Source of the DNA: Pseudomonas azadiae
GTDB lineage: Bacteria > Pseudomonadota > Gammaproteobacteria > Pseudomonadales > Pseudomonadaceae
Length of the DNA: 64,000 nt
NCBI RefSeq assembly: GCF_019145355.1
Contig: NZ_JAHSTY010000001.1
Location: forward strand, 1,922,001-1,986,000
Direction of reading: 5' to 3'
Shown here: one piece after another, positions 55,759 through 61,991 of the stretch
How the letters are laid out: the number at the start of each line of letters is the position of its first letter
How positions within the stretch are numbered: the stretch's first letter is position 1
Position numbers and translations under genes: made by a program
The notes under the pieces: generated by a model
The model's input: the letters and a program-made list of their open reading frames with translations, nothing else
The model's database searches: none
What the model was told of the DNA's origin: nothing

Positions 55759-55801
55759 ATAAGCTTAACTGATATATGGGGTCGCCATAAGCTCAACGAT
55801 A
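55759..55801 (+). repeat. Tandem imperfect direct repeat
   Basis: ATAAGCTTAACTGATA (55759-55774) and ATAAGCTCAACGATA (55787-55801) recur with a 28-bp period, ending 46 bp before the gene at 55848. The repeat may be an operator read on one face of the DNA, or a recognition element. Confidence 0.6.
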
Positions 55802-55847
55802 CCGGCTGACCGCCGGGTAAAAACCAATGTATATCAAGGAATTAGAT

Positions 55848-56762
55848 ATGAAAAGTGGTTTGCCGGGCGCCGGCCCAAAACAGTTCGTTCTTGAACTCGG
55901 CGTCGAAGTCCAGAGGGATGTAAATGGAATAGAGATGGGTGTGCTCGAGAACGGGATTCCGTTTCTCACTCAGCGAGGCCTGTCGCTAGTCACTGGGGCC
56001 CACCGAAGCCTTATTCAAGATATCAGTCAGGAATGGGAGGATCATTTTGATGATGTGGTACTGACGAAGGATCGGATATCTTTTATCAAACAGTACCTAT
56101 CCCAGAGAGGATATACGGATCGCAAGCTATACATAGAAACCATTCGGGATGGCAGCCCACACTATGCCTATCCAGATATCGTCTGCATGGCCATTCTAGA
56201 GTTCTATGCTTTTGAGTCTAGGACTACGAACCAGGTGGCCATCGATAGCTACCGGAACTTTGCGGCCTACGGTCTTCAAAAGTTCATTTACGACTCCCTC
56301 AACTATGCTCCTGGAGACAAGTGGCAGTTCCACCACGAAAGGGTTTCGATACTCAACAATGCCGCGCCGCTTGGATATTTCATAATTTTCAATGAGATCA
56401 CAGGTTTGATTGTGGATCTAATCACGGCAGACCTCACTGTGAATCATAAGACCATACCGGATATAAGCGTTGGGCAAATGTGGGCGAAGCACTGGAAAGA
56501 GTTCAACTTGTCTTCTACTTACGGAGAGCGAGTCCCTTGCCAACATAATTACCCAGCAAAATACCCGCAGGCAAAGAGTAATCCGCAAGAAGCCAGCGCT
56601 TATCCGAACCACGCTCTAGCCGAATTCCGCAGGTGGTTTAGGTACGACTATCTCGTCACTAAATTTCCGGAGTACATCTTGAAAAAAGCGCCAATGTTGA
56701 CAGGTGGCAAGGCCGAGGCCCTGCAGATCGGCTCAATGTACAAGCCGAAACAGATAAAATAA
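55848..56762 (+). CDS. Phage antirepressor/KilA-N-like protein
   Basis: The 304-residue product (ATG 55848, AAGGA 7 bases upstream; an earlier in-frame ATG at 55827 lacks a good site) has GVLENGIPFLTQRGLSLVTG near residue 31, recalling the N-terminal DNA-binding region of phage KilA-N, P63C and BstA-like proteins. The C-terminal half holds NNAAPLGYFIIFNEITGLIVDL and an aromatic end (FRRWFRYDYLVTKFPEYILKK). No TM segment is evident. Codon use is less GC-biased than in the core genes. I consider an antirepressor or an abortive-infection protein of the BstA type; the sequence alone does not decide. Confidence 0.55.
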   Translation: MKSGLPGAGPKQFVLELGVEVQRDVNGIEMGVLENGIPFLTQRGLSLVTGAHRSLIQDISQEWEDHFDDVVLTKDRISFIKQYLSQRGYTDRKLYIETIRDGSPHYAYPDIVCMAILEFYAFESRTTNQVAIDSYRNFAAYGLQKFIYDSLNYAPGDKWQFHHERVSILNNAAPLGYFIIFNEITGLIVDLITADLTVNHKTIPDISVGQMWAKHWKEFNLSSTYGERVPCQHNYPAKYPQAKSNPQEASAYPNHALAEFRRWFRYDYLVTKFPEYILKKAPMLTGGKAEALQIGSMYKPKQIK

Positions 56763-56771
56763 CGATATAGA

Positions 56772-56796
56772 GCCCGGCCCAACGCCGGGCTTCTTG
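56772..56796 (+). terminator. Terminator after the KilA-N-like gene
   Basis: GCCCGGC-CCAAC-GCCGGGC followed by TTCTTG, just after the stop codon. The sequence is almost the same as the terminator at 57267. Confidence 0.8.
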
Positions 56797-56850
56797 TATC
56801 TATGCCCTGAGCTGATAAAATCTGTGCCTCCCTCGAATGGACTCGTTCTC

Positions 56851-57231
56851 ATGCGCATATCCCCGATGCCGCTAGCCTTTTGCGCCATCTTCACCTGCAT
56901 TTCCTTAACTGCCCAAGCCGAAACCCAAAAAGAGAGAGACCTCCACTGCGCGGCCTACTACGAAGTGCTTTCAGTAGCTGGTGACCAGCCCGACATAAGC
57001 CGCAAGCAGTCCTCAAAAGCCTCCTATGCACTTTTGGTGCATGCTGGTTATACCCCGCAGGCTCAGGATTACGTCGCGCAGAAAATGGTGGACTTGCACA
57101 AAGAGACAACCGGGCCGATGACGCCAGCTAGCACTGCTAAGCTACGTGAAAAATACGATGCCGAATGCAAAGTTCTTCTAAAGGCCGCCTGGTGCGAGGC
57201 GTACAAAGATCCGGGTGCTTGCGAGGGATAA
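56851..57231 (+). CDS. Secreted protein, unknown
   Basis: The 126-residue product from ATG 56851 has a signal peptide (MRISPMPLAFCAIFTCISL, cleavage near AQA-E). The mature protein is helical, with cysteines at DLHCAAYY, DAECKVLL, AAWCEAY and GACEG, suggesting two disulfides. The frame is open upstream, but that part lacks coding character. Periplasmic location is predicted; function is unknown. Confidence 0.65.
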   Translation: MRISPMPLAFCAIFTCISLTAQAETQKERDLHCAAYYEVLSVAGDQPDISRKQSSKASYALLVHAGYTPQAQDYVAQKMVDLHKETTGPMTPASTAKLREKYDAECKVLLKAAWCEAYKDPGACEG

Positions 57232-57266
57232 TGCCTTGGCGGTAGCCGCATTGGCGCACATCATTG

Positions 57267-57293
57267 AGCCCGGCCCAGCGCGCCGGGCTTTTT
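57267..57293 (+). terminator. Terminator after the secreted protein gene
   Basis: AGCCCGGC pairs with GCCGGGCT and is followed by TTTTTG. It is a close copy of the hairpin at 56772. Confidence 0.85.
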
Positions 57294-57342
57294 GTTTCTG
57301 AGCTCCTTGCTACACTTCAACTTCAAATCTTGGAGCCTTTCA

Positions 57343-57558
57343 ATGCCTGCGCCCTACTCCCTTCCCGATATGCTCGAACGAATCTACGAGAACCAGCTCG
57401 CTTTGGAGGCCGCCATCATGGAGCTCTCGCTGTGGGCTGGGCACGAAGGGGCCGCGCACGTTGACGATAACATCTGCGGCGCCCTGGAGACCATCGGCGA
57501 GAACGCGGGGCATATCAAACAGGGCTTGGCGCGCATCAAGCAGACTGGAAAGATGTAG
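57343..57558 (+). CDS. Small conserved phage-region protein
   Basis: The 71-residue product (ATG 57343, GGAG upstream) reads PYSLPDMLERIYENQLALEA, with two or three amphipathic helices and no TM segment. Short proteins of this look occur in pseudomonad prophage control regions. No domain name or function can be given from the sequence. Confidence 0.65.
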   Translation: MPAPYSLPDMLERIYENQLALEAAIMELSLWAGHEGAAHVDDNICGALETIGENAGHIKQGLARIKQTGKM

Positions 57559-57589
57559 CCTTATCAGATATAGCGCCTGGAGAAATCCG

Positions 57590-57787
57590 ATGTTTTTAAC
57601 GAAGGACGAGGTAACTGAACTCACTGGTTATCAAAAGCCGAGTGCGCAAATCAGATGGTTACAGGCGCAACAATTCGGTTTTGTCGTGGGAGGCGACGGC
57701 GTCCCAAAAGTGCTACGCCAAGTCGTACTCAGTCGCCTGGGAGACCAGACGGCTCAGAAAAAAAGCCCTGAGCTACGACTAAAATAG
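57590..57787 (+). CDS. DUF4224 domain protein
   Basis: The 65-residue product begins MFLTKDEVTELTGYQKPSAQIRWL, the hallmark of DUF4224, a small winged-helix-like domain found next to phage integrases and probably an excisionase-type directionality factor. It is followed by two other excisionase-like genes. An integrase would be expected nearby in the same direction, yet the only one seen is 5.3 kb away. Confidence 0.85.
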   Translation: MFLTKDEVTELTGYQKPSAQIRWLQAQQFGFVVGGDGVPKVLRQVVLSRLGDQTAQKKSPELRLK

Positions 57788-57820
57788 CGGGCCTACATTA
57801 GCCTAGTGGCAGGTGAACTC

Positions 57821-58060
57821 ATGACGAAATTGACTCTCGCAGAATGGGCTGCGGAAAACTATAAAACGCCGCCGAGCCCCAATACCCTACGCAAATGGGC
57901 CCGAGAAGGCCGGATCACCCCTAAGCCAATCAAACACGGACGCAATTACTATGTGGACGCGAACTCGCAATACGTTGCATCCGTGAAGCAGGGGGGAAGA
58001 TCGCCAGGCGATACTCTCATCGAAAGAGTCGAAGCAGCTCGACGGGTCTTTGGACTATGA
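57821..58060 (+). CDS. Excisionase-like protein 1
   Basis: The 79-residue product (ATG 57821) has a MerR/Xis-type winged helix: LTLAEWAAENYKTPPSPNTL, then the wing KPIKHGRNYYVD. This is the usual form of phage Xis in pseudomonads, which bends att DNA to favour excision. Its stop overlaps the next start (ATGA). Confidence 0.8.
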   Translation: MTKLTLAEWAAENYKTPPSPNTLRKWAREGRITPKPIKHGRNYYVDANSQYVASVKQGGRSPGDTLIERVEAARRVFGL

Positions 58061-58287
58061 AAATCATTTCCCAGATGACAGTGAAACTGCCAAGGCTCAT
58101 GGAGGCCGGCGAGTATAGAAAACTGCGGTATGTAGGGAATAAACCTAGCCTGCAGCAACTGAAGAAATGGATTGAGGAGGGCGAGATCATCGGTGAGATC
58201 ACGGGAGGGATGTACTTTGTAGACGTACAGGCGGCGACAATGGGATCGAATGATCCGCTGCTCGCACAGATGCTTAAAATTGACTGA
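58057..58287 (+). CDS. Excisionase-like protein 2
   Basis: The 76-residue product overlaps the previous gene by 4 bp. It has the same layout: a helix pair (KPSLQQLKKWIEEGEI) followed by a wing ending GGMYFVDVQA. The pair may act as a heterodimer, or one may regulate transcription rather than recombination. The tandem pair may reflect duplication and divergence. Confidence 0.65.
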   Translation: MKIISQMTVKLPRLMEAGEYRKLRYVGNKPSLQQLKKWIEEGEIIGEITGGMYFVDVQAATMGSNDPLLAQMLKID

Positions 58288-58402
58288 CTGCTTGCCAAAC
58301 CTCTCAGTCGTATCGTAGCTAACGTTCGTTTTTTTCAGTAAATGCTACCAGCTGGACTAAAGTCTCTTGTGCAGTCCCGCTGGTCATATTCAGGAGAGCG
58401 TT

Positions 58403-58564
58403 ATGTCGAAGTCGTCAGGTAGTAAGAGCAGTTCGGGATCATCAAGCAAGGGTAGCGGCAGTGCAGGAGGTGGTTCCAAAATTCCAGCAGTACCTAATCT
58501 GCCAAGCACCACGGGTAATCCTTCTGGGGGCGGCAGAGGAAACGCGCCATCAAAAAGTAAGTAA
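58403..58564 (+). CDS. Ser/Gly-rich low-complexity small protein
   Basis: The 53-residue product starts MSKSSGSKSSSGSSSKGSG and is Ser/Gly-rich throughout, with scattered Lys/Arg and a Pro-containing middle (KIPAVPNLP). A good ribosome site (GGAGAG) precedes ATG 58403 and a terminator follows. It is predicted disordered and basic, perhaps nucleic-acid binding. I know no family for it. Confidence 0.6.
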   Translation: MSKSSGSKSSSGSSSKGSGSAGGGSKIPAVPNLPSTTGNPSGGGRGNAPSKSK

Positions 58565-58572
58565 TGTCCGAC

Positions 58573-58600
58573 GGCCGCCCTCACTTCGGGTGGCCCTTTT
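58573..58600 (+). terminator. Terminator after the Ser/Gly-rich gene
   Basis: GGCCGCCC pairs with GGGTGGCC and is followed by CTTTT. Confidence 0.7.
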
Positions 58601-58666
58601 ACTGCGGCAAGCTCACCACCGTATCTATACACCCTGCGCCCATAAGTCCTAGGCAACTGATGGTGA

Positions 58667-59092
58667 TTAAGATATGTCTTTGAAGAAGACGTGATGCCCA
58701 AGGCGTAGCGTCTGCTTTGCCTTCACTGCCCAGGCCGGCGGCTTCGGCATAGTCGTGGCGTAGTAGTGGGTGGCGCCGCCGGTGGGATCTGGCACCGCGC
58801 CGGACATTACCTGGTCAGCTGCTTTCTGTGCCTGGGCGAACTGCGCAGCCGGGATCGGCTTGGCGCCGCTGAGGTAGGCATAGTTCGGGTCGTTCTGGTT
58901 CCAGCAGCTGAACTGCCACGGCTTCAGACACACGCCGGCGTATCCTTCGCCCCACCAGGACTTGGCTTTTCCGTCGACCACGCGGTTGCGGATCGTCCAG
59001 GCCACGGCGATCTGGCCGGACAGCCCTTCGCCGCGGGCCTCACCCCACAGTGTGCGAGCAAGTACGTCTCGGTCTTTCTCGGCTGCATTCAT
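58667..59092 (-). CDS. Cell-wall hydrolase (SleB/Hydrolase_2), phage endolysin
   Basis: The 141-residue enzyme carries the family core DVLARTLWGEARGEGLSGQI (catalytic Glu in WGEARGE), AVAWTIRNRV, GVCLKPWQFSCWN and PDPTGGATHYYAT. It has no signal peptide, so a holin is needed for release; one is encoded at 61073. It would cut peptidoglycan during lysis. GGAGAA precedes ATG 59092, and a terminator lies upstream between it and the tail genes. Confidence 0.9.
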   Translation of the reverse strand: MNAAEKDRDVLARTLWGEARGEGLSGQIAVAWTIRNRVVDGKAKSWWGEGYAGVCLKPWQFSCWNQNDPNYAYLSGAKPIPAAQFAQAQKAADQVMSGAVPDPTGGATHYYATTMPKPPAWAVKAKQTLRLGHHVFFKDIS

Positions 59093-59108
59093 AATTTTTC
59101 TCCAAGCA

Positions 59109-59132
59109 TAAAAAACCTGCTCTTGGCAGGTC
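59109..59132 (-). terminator. Terminator between tail genes and endolysin
   Basis: On the minus strand ACCTGC-CAAGA-GCAGGT is followed by TTTTT. The endolysin gene begins 17 bp beyond it. Confidence 0.75.
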
Positions 59133-59152
59133 TAGGCGCATAACTTAAAAAA

Positions 59153-59284
59153 TTACGTGGTGCGCGCAACATTTCTAGATACATCAACTAAAATCTTGGC
59201 CTCCTGCGTATACACCTCTTTGTGGCCCAATCCGGATGGGTGGTTAATACCGTTACCGCCATTACCTCCAAGGGCAATCAACAT
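59153..59284 (-). CDS. Short ORF after the tail genes
   Basis: A 43-codon frame (MLIALGGNGGNGINHPSGLG...) lies in phase with the preceding tail gene, directly behind its TAA. It could be a separate small gene or the former C-terminus of a longer tail protein cut off by a nonsense change. Support is weak. Confidence 0.25.
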   Translation of the reverse strand: MLIALGGNGGNGINHPSGLGHKEVYTQEAKILVDVSRNVARTT

Positions 59285-59308
59285 CCCTCTGCGGCAGGGA
59301 TTTCCAGT

Positions 59309-59473
59309 TTATGGCATGGGGAGACCTATGGATTCCAAATAAGCAATTAGTAGCGGATCATTATCTTCCAACTCACCCCGATTAGGGTAATCATCCTCAT
59401 TTTGCGGAGCAGAAAAAATAGAGATTATTTTCTTATGATCCGGGCCTGAGCACTGTATATATCTAACTGTCAT
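59309..59473 (-). CDS. Small tail-associated protein
   Basis: ATG 59473 has AAGGAG eight bases upstream and encodes 54 residues (MTVRYIQCSGPDHKKIISIF..., ending LESIGLPMP) with the acidic NDPLLIAYL segment seen in short proteins after phage tail fibres. It is in the same frame as the tail protein upstream, so it may be read as its C-terminus, but the ribosome site argues for a separate gene. Confidence 0.55.
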   Translation of the reverse strand: MTVRYIQCSGPDHKKIISIFSAPQNEDDYPNRGELEDNDPLLIAYLESIGLPMP

Positions 59474-60376
59474 ATCTTTGAACTCCTTTAGCGCTTTAAA
59501 ATGTGTAGCTAGAGCATGAAATACTATATGTCGGAGTCCCGGCCGTGCTTGCCCTCTCCAACATAGTGTCTGTGGAGTTAAAATGCCGATATCGACGTAA
59601 CCGTTTGTCCCCTGCCCGGAAACTGTGGTCGAAAAGCCAATTGAAGAACTTCCCATTCCCGTAGCATCAGAAGCAACAGCAACTAACATTGTGCTGTTCA
59701 CAGCAGACGAGGCTCCGTTTAAGTTTCCAGATATGCGCTTGGCATTAGGGGGAACAACCCCCGCTATAGAAAGCGCAGTGTATGATGCTGGGCCAGTGCT
59801 CGTAATGAGCGCACTGATGCCAAAGAAAGATAACTTTCTGTCAGACATGAACCCAGCAATTAACTGACGGCTTGCATTTGTTGGCCAGACGCCAACCAGG
59901 GCCGAAGCGGCACTCGCGAATGGCATGAATACCCCGCCGTAGATTTCGGGCGCCACAGATGAAGTCGAATTAACAGCGAGCATTGCTGAAGCCCCCGTTG
60001 CCGGGTTGTAAATCACGTACAGTGCGACAAATCCATTGGCCGGCGCTATTCCGGTATCCATACCGCCAGCGCCGACAGTAGCCAAGTTTATTGTTTTGCT
60101 AAGTGAGGCGAGTGTATAGGCCGATTTCCCAAGCAATGACTTCACCACCACTTCATCTGCAACGTAGTTCGCAGAAGCAGAGGCTGTGGTTACGGTCATA
60201 GCACTGTTGCGGGTACCACCGACGACCCCAGCACCGATGGTGCGAATTGCCTGGAGCACCTGGCTTTGAACCCCTTTTATGGGGGAAATCCCTGCCGCCG
60301 CCAGGATGCTCATCAGTTCTTCCTGTACGTCATTGCACCAATCGTCGGTGACAATCGTAGCCTGAATACCGCCCAC
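59309..60376 (-). CDS. Phage tail fibre/collar protein, 5'-truncated
   Basis: The open frame (355 codons from GTG 60376) begins GGIQATIVTDDWCNDVQEEL, the conserved start region of tail-collar proteins, preceded in frame by DNKFTEGDP. A Ser/Ala/Gly-rich fibre body follows. Upstream of DNKF the similarity stops, and the DNA belongs to a different gene. Near 59566 the sequence passes from fibre-like to unlikely residues (LCWRGQARPG), while the +1 frame gives YVGEGKHGRDSDI and a stop at 59524, so a frameshift is possible. The frame then runs into the small gene at 59473. Confidence 0.75.
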   Translation of the reverse strand: MGGIQATIVTDDWCNDVQEELMSILAAAGISPIKGVQSQVLQAIRTIGAGVVGGTRNSAMTVTTASASANYVADEVVVKSLLGKSAYTLASLSKTINLATVGAGGMDTGIAPANGFVALYVIYNPATGASAMLAVNSTSSVAPEIYGGVFMPFASAASALVGVWPTNASRQLIAGFMSDRKLSFFGISALITSTGPASYTALSIAGVVPPNAKRISGNLNGASSAVNSTMLVAVASDATGMGSSSIGFSTTVSGQGTNGYVDIGILTPQTLCWRGQARPGLRHIVFHALATHFKALKEFKDMTVRYIQCSGPDHKKIISIFSAPQNEDDYPNRGELEDNDPLLIAYLESIGLPMP

Positions 60377-60411
60377 TGGGTCCCCTTCGGTGAACTTGTT
60401 ATCGACCGTAG

Positions 60412-60522
60412 CCCCAGGCGCGTAGCCATCAACGCAAAGGCGAAGGGCAGCTGCTTTTCACCAACTGTTCGAAACGCCTTAGAAAGCTCTTCGATGTTGG
60501 TTCGAGCGTCGATCTGAAGCAT
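60412..60522 (-). pseudogene. N-terminal remnant of a phage virion or tail gene
   Basis: ATG 60522 opens a frame MLQIDARTNIEELSKAFRTV... that looks like the start of a phage minor tail or morphogenesis protein up to LMATR (about 60418). The sequence then switches to the tail-fibre gene in another frame. The rest of this gene, and probably the structural genes that followed, have been lost. Confidence 0.5.
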
Positions 60523-60541
60523 CTGAGGTCACCGTCGCTGA

Positions 60542-60814
60542 CTACTTGCTCTGGCTGCGCTTGATCTGGGCGTCTACCTGGTCGGCGCAGGTGTCGAGCA
60601 GGTTGATTGCCCTGTCCTTCAGCTCCCACACATCGCCATTCAGGCGAAGGTCGGCTGCATCCTCATCAACGCGTTCGCAAGGAATCAGCTCAGGGGCTTC
60701 GATTCTTACGGCCTGGGTCTTTGTCACTACCGCCGGCTTTGCCGCGCAGCCCGTCAGGCAGAGGCTGAGCAGCCCAATCACGAACAGGCTTGCTGTTGCG
60801 CTTGAGGTCTTCAA
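60542..60814 (-). CDS. Rz1-like outer-membrane spanin lipoprotein
   Basis: A 90-residue product from TTG 60814 (KTSSATASLFVIGLLSLCLTGC) has a lipobox with Cys at residue 23. Its first 125 bp lie inside the Rz gene in another frame, as in lambda Rz/Rz1, and the rest extends beyond it. The mature part is short and acidic. With Rz it would fuse inner and outer membranes in the last step of lysis. The TTG start is inferred from the signal-peptide position. Confidence 0.75.
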   Translation of the reverse strand: MKTSSATASLFVIGLLSLCLTGCAAKPAVVTKTQAVRIEAPELIPCERVDEDAADLRLNGDVWELKDRAINLLDTCADQVDAQIKRSQSK

Positions 60815-61076
60815 AGTTCTTCTCCGCCTTTTTTGCTTTGTCCTGGCTGGCCCTGAGGCGCTTTGCCAGATCAGCTTGGTACTCGGCATTGCGCTTCGCT
60901 TCAGCGCGCAGCGTAGTGATGGTGGCCTGGCTTTCGGTATTGGCCTTGATAGCTTCATCCTTGGCCTGGGTCTCGACGAGCTTCTCTTCGCGAAGATCCT
61001 CGACCCGCAGCTGTTGAATGCCAACCAAAAGAAGGCCCACAAGGGCGATGATGATTGCCGCAGCGATCGCCTTCAT
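60690..61076 (-). CDS. Rz-like inner-membrane spanin
   Basis: The 128-residue product has an N-terminal TM helix (AIAAAIIIALVGLLLVGI) and a long coiled coil in the periplasm (about 25-95), the standard i-spanin design. Its start overlaps the holin stop by 4 bp and its end overlaps Rz1. This order (holin-Rz-Rz1) is a phage lysis cassette. Confidence 0.85.
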   Translation of the reverse strand: MKAIAAAIIIALVGLLLVGIQQLRVEDLREEKLVETQAKDEAIKANTESQATITTLRAEAKRNAEYQADLAKRLRASQDKAKKAEKNFEDLKRNSKPVRDWAAQPLPDGLRGKAGGSDKDPGRKNRSP

Positions 61077-61402
61077 CCCAAGTCCGCCTTTCTGCCTAGG
61101 AACCTGATGATCAGGTCACGGATCGCCGTCACACCAATGAAGCCAATGGCCCCGCCGGCAGCAACTGAAAGGCTAGGCGGCCAAGTCATCCATTCAATGA
61201 TGCTACTGGCAGACAGGCTCAAGGCGCCGCAGATCAGAGCCTCGAAAAATATCCTCCACTTGTTCGGCTCTTTGGCTTCGTACAGCACACGCAACAGAGT
61301 GATGGTGAAGGCCATGATTGCGCCTTGCCACAGTGGATTAGAAAGGACTAGCCAGACCTGGGCCCAAAAGTCAGGGGTTTTCTCAGGCATGTTCAGGGGC
61401 AT
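61073..61402 (-). CDS. Phage holin, lambda-like, three TM helices
   Basis: The 109-residue protein has three hydrophobic segments (about 18-40, 50-70 and 76-100) and a charged C-terminus (FLGRKADLG). It would form inner-membrane lesions that release the endolysin. GGGAGG lies 8 bases before ATG 61402; a second ATG four codons in might give a dual start as in lambda S, which is speculation. A terminator lies directly upstream. Confidence 0.85.
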   Translation of the reverse strand: MPLNMPEKTPDFWAQVWLVLSNPLWQGAIMAFTITLLRVLYEAKEPNKWRIFFEALICGALSLSASSIIEWMTWPPSLSVAAGGAIGFIGVTAIRDLIIRFLGRKADLG

Positions 61403-61434
61403 CCGGCTGTCCTCCCTTTTGGGGGAGCGTGAAT

Positions 61435-61458
61435 AAAAAAGCCCGCTCAGTGGCGGGC
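61435..61458 (-). terminator. Terminator ahead of the lysis genes (tR'-like)
   Basis: On the minus strand GCCCGC-CACTGA-GCGGGC is followed by TTTTTT, 33 bp before the holin start. A terminator placed before lysis genes and downstream of a Q gene is what Q antitermination acts on in lambdoid phages. Confidence 0.8.
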
Positions 61459-61509
61459 ATATGGCTCCGTGCTATCGTCCAGTTTCCACACCGAACGAAC
61501 CATGGAGCA

Positions 61510-61779
61510 TCAGCGATGAAGGTAAGCGTTAAGTGCAAGAAGTGCGGCAGTGACCAGTTCGAAATTCCGGCTAGGCCGACAAACTCCTCGAAGATTACCT
61601 GCGGTAAGTGCGGCGCCGTCGAAACTTACGGAAACGTCATGAAGGCTGTTGGCGACAAGGTCGCGGAAGACCTGAAGCGGAAACTCGGGAAGATGTTCAA
61701 GTGACTGCATAGCCTCAATCAGTGGGCAGACAAGGCCTTCTAAACCCTCTATGCCCACTTCCAGCTCGAGCGTTTTCAT
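61510..61779 (-). CDS. Antisense-overlapping ORF, doubtful
   Basis: ATG 61779 has GGAG at a proper distance, and the first 30 residues (MKTLELEVGIEGLEGLVCPL...) look like a small phage protein. The remainder lies fully opposite the zinc-ribbon gene at 61516. Either this is a real gene truncated or extended by rearrangement, or it is chance. Confidence 0.3.
   Translation of the reverse strand: MKTLELEVGIEGLEGLVCPLIEAMQSLEHLPEFPLQVFRDLVANSLHDVSVSFDGAALTAGNLRGVCRPSRNFELVTAALLALNAYLHR
61516..61704 (+). CDS. Small zinc-ribbon protein
   Basis: The 62-residue product starts MKVSVKCKKCGSDQFEIPAR and has a second knuckle ITCGKCGAVE, so two CxxC pairs would hold one zinc. The C-terminal third is a basic helix. 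Small zinc-ribbon proteins are common in phages, for instance as translation or transcription regulators. The product is too short to assign a role. Confidence 0.7.
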   Translation: MKVSVKCKKCGSDQFEIPARPTNSSKITCGKCGAVETYGNVMKAVGDKVAEDLKRKLGKMFK

Positions 61780-61991
61780 ACAGTCTCCAAAAACGAAAGG
61801 CACTGGCCTGCTTGTCAGGCATGGTAGGCATCCGGTGTCCTCTCACATAAGGGCGTGAGTTAAGAAAAGAGATGCCAGCATGGCAAACCTTTAAAGAGGT
61901 ACAGTGCTTAACAGAGGCTAACCCGACCAGGCAAACAGACTCGGCACAGCTAAATACATATGAAAAACCGATTTAAAAGTACATAATAGCT
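61705..61991 (+). other. Gap with AT-rich promoter region
   Basis: This 287-bp stretch carries no plus-strand gene. Its right end becomes strongly AT-rich, with a possible -10 near 61979 (CATAAT) before the gene at 61992. The left part is opposite the doubtful minus-strand frame. Confidence 0.4.
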
